Shown here: positions 58,491 to 64,000 of the stretch, one piece after another | Position numbering within the stretch: the stretch's first letter is position 1 | Layout of the letters: each line of letters starts with the position of its first letter | Assembly: GCA_945881875.1 (NCBI GenBank) | Contig: CAMCVH010000005.1 | Span: 62,001 to 126,000, forward strand | DNA: 64,000 nt | From: Polynucleobacter meluiroseus | Lineage (GTDB): Bacteria; Pseudomonadota; Gammaproteobacteria; Burkholderiales; Burkholderiaceae | Direction of reading: 5' to 3' | Program-made: the position numbers and the translations under genes | Notes under the pieces: generated by a model | The model's input: only the letters and a program-made list of their open reading frames with translations | What the model was told of the DNA's origin: nothing | Database searches by the model: none

Positions 58491-59396
58491 ATGGATAACA
58501 ACTTAATCAAAGAAGCACAATCTTTAATTAACCCTTCGCCAACAACTCGCCGCGATTTTTTAAAGTCTGCTGCTGTGACATCGATTGGCGTTGGGTACGT
58601 TACAGCTGCAGAGCCAGTGATAGCTCAGGCTATTAAAACGGACTTCGAGGGCATCAAGGGTGAAGAGATTACTTTTACCAGTCAAGGATTTTCAGTTCCA
58701 GCTTATGTAGCTAGACCAACAAAGACTCCTAAAAATGGTTTACCAGTTGTCATCGTTGCAAGCGAGATTTTTGGTGTTCATGAATATATTGCTGATGTGG
58801 CAAGACGCTTTGCTAAGCAAGGTTACTTAGCGATTGCGCCAGAGTTTTTTGTTCGTGCAGGAGATCCCAACACTTTAGGAACTGTGGCAGAAATCTTAAA
58901 AGAGATCGTGGGTAAAACGCCGGATGATCAGGTTATGGCTGATATTCAGGCTGCTATTGACTGGGCTGGTAAAAATGGTGGTGATGTGAAGCGTTTGGGC
59001 GTTACTGGTTTTTGTTGGGGTGGACGTATTACTTGGTTAGCCAGCGCAAAGATTCCTCAGGTAAAAGCCGGGGTAGCTTGGTATGGTCGTGTGGTGGGTG
59101 ATAAAACAGCCTCGAATCCAAGTCATCCTGTTGATCATGCGGCTGAAATGAAAGCTCCGGTATTAGGTCTTTATGGTGCAGCAGATACAGGCATTTCATT
59201 AGAAAGCGTTGATCTGATGAAGCAAGCCTTGGCAGCAGCTAAAAATAATAAGGCTGCACAAGCTAGTAAGTTTGAAGTCTACCCAGAAGCCCCGCATGCG
59301 TTCCATGCTGACTACCGAGCCACTTACCGTGAAGGCCCTGCTAAAGATGGTTGGGTAAAGTGCTTGGCTTGGTTTAAGCAACAGGGAGTTGTATGA
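58491..59396 (+). CDS. Dienelactone hydrolase-family protein with Tat signal
   Basis: A 301-residue alpha/beta hydrolase. The N-terminus carries a twin-arginine signal, 'TTRRDFLKSAAVTSIGVGY' (R20-R21), with probable cleavage near A47. The hydrolase has the nucleophile Cys in 'VTGFCWGGR' (C175), D232 in 'GAADTG' and H269 in 'APHAFHADY', the Cys-Asp-His triad of dienelactone hydrolases. Folding before periplasmic export is implied. The substrate is unknown. ATG 58491 has GGAGAC before it and is preferred over ATG 58479. Its stop overlaps the ZIP gene's start. Confidence 0.9.
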   Translation: MDNNLIKEAQSLINPSPTTRRDFLKSAAVTSIGVGYVTAAEPVIAQAIKTDFEGIKGEEITFTSQGFSVPAYVARPTKTPKNGLPVVIVASEIFGVHEYIADVARRFAKQGYLAIAPEFFVRAGDPNTLGTVAEILKEIVGKTPDDQVMADIQAAIDWAGKNGGDVKRLGVTGFCWGGRITWLASAKIPQVKAGVAWYGRVVGDKTASNPSHPVDHAAEMKAPVLGLYGAADTGISLESVDLMKQALAAAKNNKAAQASKFEVYPEAPHAFHADYRATYREGPAKDGWVKCLAWFKQQGVV

Positions 59397-60181
59397 CCTT
59401 AGTTTGGATTATCTTGGCCACTACGGTGGCTGGGGTATTGAGTATTGCTGCTGCAGCCAGTTTGTCTCTCACTATTTTGTCACGCATGGTCGACAAAATG
59501 GTGAGTTTGTCAGTTGGAGTTTTGCTGGCTACAGCGCTACTGCATTCGTTACCAGAAGCATTCACTTCTCATGATGTTGACATCCCATCTTTGTTTGTTG
59601 CGTTGATGGCCGGTTTATTAGGCTTTTTCATATTAGAAAAAGCAGCCCTGCTAAGACATAGTCATCACCATGAGCATGATGGCCACGGCCATCATCACGG
59701 TCACGATGCTGAATCTGCTGGCAAGAGTGGATTAGTAATTTTGATGGGCGATAGTTTGCACAACTTTGCTGACGGTATTTTGATTGCAGTAGCGTTTTTG
59801 ATCGATCCTCAAATTGGCATTTTGACTGCTGTTGCGATTGCTCTTCATGAGATCCCGCAAGAGATTGGCGATTTTATTGTTTTGTTAAACGCAGGTTTCT
59901 CAAAAGCAAGAGCTTTAATTTATAACTTAATTTCGAGTTTGATGGCTGTGGTTGGTGGTGTTTTAGGATACTTTTTTCTTGATGCAGCCGAAGCATTAAT
60001 CCCTTATGTCATTGTGTTTGCCTCGAGCAGTTTTATTTATATCGCTGTCAGTGATTTAATGCCACAAATGCATAAAAGACCCAAGCTTAAAGAATCTTTA
60101 GAGCAAATCGCTTTGATTCTTTTGGGTGTTTTATTGGTTGTTGCGATTTCAGAGCTAACGCAAATAGGACACGCTCACTAG
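59393..60181 (+). CDS. ZIP-family divalent metal transporter
   Basis: A 262-residue inner-membrane transporter with about eight hydrophobic segments. A histidine-rich cytoplasmic loop spans about 89-104 ('RHSHHHEHDGHGHHHGH'). The metal-path helices contain 'HNFADGILIAVAF' (H123) and 'HEIPQEIGDFIVLLNAGF' (H152), the ZIP TM4-TM5 signature. Zinc is the likeliest cargo; iron or manganese is possible. It starts inside the preceding hydrolase gene (ATGA overlap), so the two are co-translated. Confidence 0.92.
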   Translation: MTLVWIILATTVAGVLSIAAAASLSLTILSRMVDKMVSLSVGVLLATALLHSLPEAFTSHDVDIPSLFVALMAGLLGFFILEKAALLRHSHHHEHDGHGHHHGHDAESAGKSGLVILMGDSLHNFADGILIAVAFLIDPQIGILTAVAIALHEIPQEIGDFIVLLNAGFSKARALIYNLISSLMAVVGGVLGYFFLDAAEALIPYVIVFASSSFIYIAVSDLMPQMHKRPKLKESLEQIALILLGVLLVVAISELTQIGHAH

Positions 60182-60190
60182 AACGTGCTA

Positions 60191-61027
60191 TTACTTCTCT
60201 ACAGGTCTACTGGGGTCTGAACACCATTCACTCCAGCTTCCTGCATAAATGGATGAGCCTTTGAGGCCAACCAACTCCATCGCAAATAAATTGTGACATG
60301 CCGTGATACCAGAACCACATTGGTGAATTATTTTTTTGCTAGAGGTTTCGTTGAGTAGGGTGGCATATTCTTGTTTTAAAGCAGCGATGCTCTTGAACTC
60401 TCCATTCGCTTCTAAATTATCTTTAAAGAAGCGATTAATGGCACCAGGTATATGCCCGCCGACTGGATCAAGGGTCTCATTATTGCCATGGAAACGATCA
60501 TTAGCGCGCGCATCCAAAATAGTGAATTGGGATGTTTTTATATTTTCTTCAACGGCATCAACTAAAACTAAATTCTGAAACTTTAGAAGTTTTGTTTCAG
60601 GGACGGCTACTCTTAACTGCTCATGCATTTCTGATTCATAGTTGGCGCGAACCCAAGCTGGGTAACCGCCATTTAATAAGTAGATATTTTGTTGTCCTAC
60701 TGAGTAAAGCATCCACCAAAGTCTAGCCGCATAAATAGAGCCTTGATTGTCATAAATAACTATTTTTTTATTTGGCGTAATACCTAGCTCGGCATAAGTT
60801 TTTTGCCACTGCTTAATAGAAGGTAGAGGGTGTCTACCATTCTTACCGTTTTTTTCACCAGATAAATCTTTATCGGTATCAACGTAAACAGCACTTGGAA
60901 TATGACCGTTTAAATAGGATTGATAACCAGCTTCTAAATTAGTTAGATCAAAGCGACAATCAAATAATAAAAAATCATCTTTGTTATCAAGCCATTGTTT
61001 TAGTTCGCTTGCTTCGATAAGAGACAT
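60191..61027 (-). CDS. sseA: Thiosulfate/3-mercaptopyruvate sulfurtransferase (SseA type)
   Basis: A 278-residue tandem-rhodanese protein. The inactive N-terminal rhodanese has 'GHIPSAVYVDTDKDLSGE' (41-58); the C-terminal one carries the active-site loop 'QCGSGITACHN' with C237. The CG[SA]G-[VI]-TA loop points to mercaptopyruvate rather than thiosulfate as the donor. It is 18 bases after the Rieske oxygenase gene on the same strand, so probably co-transcribed, and ends nine bases from the stop of the ZIP gene. Confidence 0.9.
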   Translation of the reverse strand: MSLIEASELKQWLDNKDDFLLFDCRFDLTNLEAGYQSYLNGHIPSAVYVDTDKDLSGEKNGKNGRHPLPSIKQWQKTYAELGITPNKKIVIYDNQGSIYAARLWWMLYSVGQQNIYLLNGGYPAWVRANYESEMHEQLRVAVPETKLLKFQNLVLVDAVEENIKTSQFTILDARANDRFHGNNETLDPVGGHIPGAINRFFKDNLEANGEFKSIAALKQEYATLLNETSSKKIIHQCGSGITACHNLFAMELVGLKGSSIYAGSWSEWCSDPSRPVEK

Positions 61028-61045
61028 TTCAATCCTTTATTTTGA

Positions 61046-62146
61046 TTACTTGTAAGACATCGCTTTTCTGTACCACTCATGGAAATGTTGCATGCCATCT
61101 TCCATGGGGCTTTGATAAGGACCAATTTCATTCACGCCACGGTCAAGCAATGCTTTTCTACCAGCATCCATGCGCTCAGCAATCTCATCATCTTCAATAC
61201 AAGTTTCCATGTAAGCGGCTCTCTCTGCTTCTATGAACTCGCGTTCAAACAATGCCAGCTCTTCTGGGTAGTAAAACTCAACAATATTTCGAGTTTTATT
61301 GGGGCCCATTGGTTGAAGAGTAGATACGCACAGAACTCCCGGATACCATTCAACCATGATATTGGGATAGTAAGTGAGCCATATAGCTCCATGCTTTGGA
61401 GTCTTGCCTTGATGATGTCTGAGCACTGCCTCATGCCAACGTTGGTAGGTTTCAGAACCTGCTTGTTCCAAGTTCTTATGGATACCAACAGTTTGTACGC
61501 TGTACCAGTCACTGAACTGCCACTCTAAATCTTCACAAGAAACAAACTTACCAAGACCTGGGTGGAATGGAACAACGTGGTAGTCCTCAAGGTAAACCTC
61601 AATAAAGGTTTTCCAGTTGTAATTGCACTCGTGAACTTCTACATGGTCTAAAACATAACCAGAAAAATCTAAATCCTTGGAGACGCCCATGCTTTGAAGA
61701 TCTTTATAGACATCGCGGGGGCCTTCAAAAAGAAGACCTTGCCAATTTTGTAAAGGGGTCTTGCCAAGATTGAGACAAGGCTGCTCTTCAAAATGTGGAG
61801 CGCCTAATAAAGTGCCATCAGTTTTATAAGTCCATCTATGTAAAGGGCAAACAATATTTTCAACATGACCTTTGCCGTTCAACATAATCGCTTGTCGATG
61901 ACGGCAGACATTTGACAAAAGTTCAACGCCTTCAGAATTCTTAACAAGCACACGACCTTCGTTTTCTGATCTGAGGGTTTGGTAGTCACCGATCTCGGGC
62001 ACCATGAGTTCGTGGCCAATATAACCAGGACCCTGCTTGAAAAGGAGTTCAATTTCGCGTGCGTACAGCTCGGCATCAAAATAAGCCGATACTGGTAGTT
62101 GTAGTTTGGATGGCGCAAGATTCTGCGCGGCAGCCAGATTAGTCAT
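61046..62146 (-). CDS. Rieske non-heme iron oxygenase, alpha subunit
   Basis: A 366-residue (from ATG 62146; GTG 62155 is possible) ring-hydroxylating-type oxygenase subunit. Counting from the GTG start, the Rieske 2Fe-2S site is 'VCRHRQAIM' (C84, H86) and 'VCPLHRWTY' (C103, H106). The mononuclear iron site lies in 'EVYLEDYHVVPFHPGLG' (H-x4-H), with an aspartate ligand expected near the C-terminus. Substrate is unknown; choline-monooxygenase-like and aromatic branches share this layout. No reductase or beta subunit is adjacent. It is divergent from xseB-ispA-dxs. Confidence 0.88.
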   Translation of the reverse strand: MTNLAAAQNLAPSKLQLPVSAYFDAELYAREIELLFKQGPGYIGHELMVPEIGDYQTLRSENEGRVLVKNSEGVELLSNVCRHRQAIMLNGKGHVENIVCPLHRWTYKTDGTLLGAPHFEEQPCLNLGKTPLQNWQGLLFEGPRDVYKDLQSMGVSKDLDFSGYVLDHVEVHECNYNWKTFIEVYLEDYHVVPFHPGLGKFVSCEDLEWQFSDWYSVQTVGIHKNLEQAGSETYQRWHEAVLRHHQGKTPKHGAIWLTYYPNIMVEWYPGVLCVSTLQPMGPNKTRNIVEFYYPEELALFEREFIEAERAAYMETCIEDDEIAERMDAGRKALLDRGVNEIGPYQSPMEDGMQHFHEWYRKAMSYK

Positions 62147-62194
62147 TCTTCCCACCCCGAAAAAAGTCAGCCGAAGCTAAGCGGAATAACCAAT

Positions 62195-62219
62195 CCAACC
62201 ATCGACGTGTCGATATTGG
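62195..62219. promoter_or_regulatory. Operator-like dyad between the Rieske gene and xseB
   Basis: CCAA-N2-ATCGAC-GT-GTCGAT-N1-TTGG: ATCGAC (62201-62206) and GTCGAT (62209-62214) are exact complements, flanked by CCAA (62195-62198) and TTGG (62216-62219). It lies 49 bases before the Rieske start and 81 before xseB. A regulator-binding site is inferred only from symmetry and position. Confidence 0.4.
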
Positions 62220-62299
62220 AAAGGAAAAAACCATTATACCCATGCTTAAAGCCTTAAAATCTGACGATGTATTGTTTTCGATCAAATTAAGAGGGTTTT

Positions 62300-62518
62300 A
62301 TGCCTAAAAAATTAGCTACTGAATCTTCAACCGTTGACCCGCAACTTCGTTATGAAGAGGCTGTTGCTGAGTTAGAGGAAATTATTGCCAAAATGGAATC
62401 TGGCAAGCTATCCTTAGAGGACACCTTGGGAGCATACAAGCGTGGTGCTGAGTTGCTAAAACATTGTCAGCAAGTGCTTGAACAGGTAGAGCAACAAGTA
62501 AAAACATTTCAAGGTTAA
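62300..62518 (+). CDS. xseB: Exodeoxyribonuclease VII small subunit
   Basis: A 72-residue helical protein that binds XseA to form ExoVII. The core 'RYEEAVAELEEIIAKMESGKLSLEDTLGAYKRGAELLKHCQQVLEQVEQQV' (landmarks about 17-67) is fully typical. It has an AGAGGG ribosome binding site. It is first in the xseB-ispA-dxs operon, the same order as in E. coli; xseA is not in the window. Confidence 0.95.
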   Translation: MPKKLATESSTVDPQLRYEEAVAELEEIIAKMESGKLSLEDTLGAYKRGAELLKHCQQVLEQVEQQVKTFQG

Positions 62519-62520
62519 TT

Positions 62521-63420
62521 TTGACAATTTTGCCCAATAACGCAGTTTGGTTAAAGCAGACCTCAGAGCGAGTAAATCATGCCATTGATAACTCTTTGAA
62601 AGGGCTCAATGTGCAGGCTGGCGACTTGAAAGAAGCTATGTATTACGCTGCGACTGGTGGTGGTAAAAGAATCAGACCTCTCTTGGTTTACGCGACAGCT
62701 AGCCTAGTGGGAAAGCCGCTTGATCAAATTCCAGGCATTGATCAGTGTGCAGTTGCTGTGGAGTTGTTTCATACATATTCACTAGTTCACGATGACATGC
62801 CTTGTATGGATGATGACGATTTACGTCGTGGGCGCGCAACAGTTCACAAAGTCTATGACGAATCTACAGCATTGCTTGTTGGTGATGCTCTACAAACTAT
62901 GGCTTTTGGATTGATTGCTGATAGCGATCTAAGTGCCGATCAAAAAGTAAAAATCTTGTCCCTTTTGGCTAAAGCAGGTGGCCTCGAGGGGATGGCAGGT
63001 GGACAAGCGATTGATTTGGCGAGTGTTGGCAAACCTCTTGAGAGAGCTTCCCTTGAAACCATGCATCGTATGAAAACGGGTGCGTTGCTTCGAAGTGCTA
63101 TACAGATGGGTGGCATTGCCGCAGATCTCAGCAATCAAGAGTTGGCCAAACTCGATCAGTTTGGAAGTACTCTAGGGCTATTATTTCAGGTAGTTGACGA
63201 TATATTGGATGCTAGCTCTGATAGCCAAACCTTGGGTAAAACAGCTGGTAAGGATGCAGCAGCAAATAAACCGACATTTGTGTCATTGATGGGTTTAGCT
63301 TCGGCTAGAAGCCTTTCTGAGGCGTTGTACGAGGAGGCTATAGCGTGTCTGAGCATTTGGGGTGAAAATGCTCAATTACTAAAGTCAATTGCTGATAAGG
63401 TATTGCACAGAGATAGTTAA
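62521..63420 (+). CDS. ispA: (2E,6E)-farnesyl diphosphate synthase
   Basis: Condenses IPP with DMAPP and GPP to make farnesyl diphosphate. The 299-residue protein has the first aspartate-rich motif '[22 protein letters not shown]', the second '[13 protein letters not shown]', and 'GGKRIRPLL' and '[13 protein letters not shown]'. The start is TTG at 62521, two bases after the xseB stop, fitting the family N-terminus. Its stop overlaps the dxs start (TAATG). Confidence 0.96.
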   Translation: MTILPNNAVWLKQTSERVNHAIDNSLKGLNVQAGDLKEAMYYAATGGGKRIRPLLVYATASLVGKPLDQIPGIDQCAVAVELFHTYSLVHDDMPCMDDDDLRRGRATVHKVYDESTALLVGDALQTMAFGLIADSDLSADQKVKILSLLAKAGGLEGMAGGQAIDLASVGKPLERASLETMHRMKTGALLRSAIQMGGIAADLSNQELAKLDQFGSTLGLLFQVVDDILDASSDSQTLGKTAGKDAAANKPTFVSLMGLASARSLSEALYEEAIACLSIWGENAQLLKSIADKVLHRDS

Positions 63421-64000
63421 TGACTGATTTACTAAAAACAATTAATTCGCCAAAAGATTTACGCCTTCTAAGTCGTGATCAATTACCAGATGTGGCTGAA
63501 GAGTTGCGTGAATTTTTACTTGAAACAGTTTCTCAAACAGGCGGCCACTTGTCCTCTAACTTGGGTACTGTGGAGTTGGCGGTTGCTCTTCATTACGTTT
63601 TACAGACACCCTATGACCGCTTAGTTTGGGATGTGGGTCATCAAAGCTACCCTCATAAAATTTTGACAGGTCGTCGTGATCGCATGGGAACGCTTCGCCA
63701 ATATGGTGGCATTTCAGGTTTCCCGCGTCGCGATGAAAGTGAATACGACACATTTGGAACGGCACATTCATCCACCAGTATTTCTGCAGCTATAGGCATG
63801 GCCTTAGGCGCTAAAGCTCAAGGCGAAAAAAGAGTGGCTGTCGCGGTGATTGGTGATGGCGCTATGACAGCTGGTATGGCATTTGAAGCATTAAACAATG
63901 GCGGTATTCATAAAGATTTACCTTTAATCGTTGTTCTCAATGACAACGACATGTCTATCTCTCCAGCAGTTGGTGCTCTGAATCGTTATTTTGCTAGATT
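63420..64000 (+). CDS. dxs: 1-deoxy-D-xylulose-5-phosphate synthase, N-terminal part
   Basis: Thiamine-dependent first enzyme of the MEP isoprenoid pathway. The 193 codons visible before the window edge include '[19 protein letters not shown]', '[20 protein letters not shown]', '[18 protein letters not shown]' and the ThDP motif '[20 protein letters not shown]'. About 440 residues are missing at the C-terminus. ATG 63420 shares its first base with the ispA stop codon (TAATG), so translation is probably coupled. Together with ispH at 36158 this indicates the MEP route. Confidence 0.97.
   Translation, partial: MTDLLKTINSPKDLRLLSRDQLPDVAEELREFLLETVSQTGGHLSSNLGTVELAVALHYVLQTPYDRLVWDVGHQSYPHKILTGRRDRMGTLRQYGGISGFPRRDESEYDTFGTAHSSTSISAAIGMALGAKAQGEKRVAVAVIGDGAMTAGMAFEALNNGGIHKDLPLIVVLNDNDMSISPAVGALNRYFAR

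Noticed and set aside
1..64000. Mobile elements, prophage, CRISPR arrays, toxin-antitoxin or defence islands, tRNA or rRNA genes
   Set aside because: No transposase, integrase, phage or Cas-like protein, regular repeat-spacer array or cloverleaf-like sequence was seen; gene content is housekeeping throughout.

Overview
The window reads as an uninterrupted piece of core chromosome from a betaproteobacterium of the order Burkholderiales. Gene content and order (nadK/hrcA-hemH-grpE-dnaK-dnaJ; pcnB-folK-panB; murJ-rpsT-DUF3579-argF-argG; xseB-ispA-dxs), the rather low GC by eye (low 40s percent), small genes and very short intergenic gaps point to a streamlined freshwater bacterium of the Polynucleobacter type. 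That placement is inference from family knowledge, not from a search. I see no rRNA, tRNA, insertion sequence, prophage, CRISPR array or origin. No gap between genes exceeds about 150 bases.

Layout. 1-6786: NAD kinase (cut by the window edge), then the rightward heat-shock block hrcA, hemH, grpE, dnaK, dnaJ with two clear sigma-32-type promoters. 6792-12026: a leftward run (AI-2E transporter, hda, HAD phosphatase, pcnB, folK, panB). 12085-18384: purM, then leftward murJ, SirB1-like, mutL, miaA. 18480-24967: rpsT, DUF3579, argF-argG, ppnP, DUF192, clpS-clpA. 24970-30964: leftward ribF-ileS-lspA-coaBC-dut. 30992-34582: purN, an RsmB/NOP methyltransferase, a fatty-acid desaturase, then leftward rpmB-rpmG. 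34973-38392: radC, fkpB-ispH, an ArgD-type aminotransferase. 38417-44163: ferredoxin-reductase fusion, an atypical SDR protein, glnS and the tctBA transporter pair. 44291-50979: alaS-tusA, then leftward valS-galU. 51020-55581: uvrD, then leftward DUF2782, thrB and a BPSS1780-type membrane protein. 55603-60181: polA, Tat-exported dienelactone hydrolase, ZIP metal transporter. 60191-64000: leftward Rieske oxygenase and sulfurtransferase, then xseB-ispA-dxs (dxs cut by the edge).

Functionally the window is housekeeping: chaperones and proteolysis, aminoacyl-tRNA synthetases (Ile, Gln, Ala, Val), cofactor synthesis (NADP, folate, pantothenate/CoA, FAD, heme, isoprenoids), arginine and threonine pathways, DNA repair (MutL, UvrD, PolA, RadC, XseB) and ribosomal proteins. 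Two ribosomal genes at 34415-34827 include one (rpmG) of only 55 codons.

I found no convincing novel multi-gene system. The most interesting signals are small. Several genes, mostly in divergent pairs, have a -10-like box ending only 6-10 bases from the start codon and no Shine-Dalgarno sequence, suggesting leaderless or nearly leaderless mRNAs. The nadK/hrcA gap has interlocked promoters with a perfect 9-bp tandem repeat. radC lacks any normal in-frame start at the expected place. MutL carries the endonuclease motif that E. coli MutL lacks. An uncharacterised Rieske oxygenase/sulfurtransferase pair lies divergent to the isoprenoid operon, with an operator-like dyad between them.
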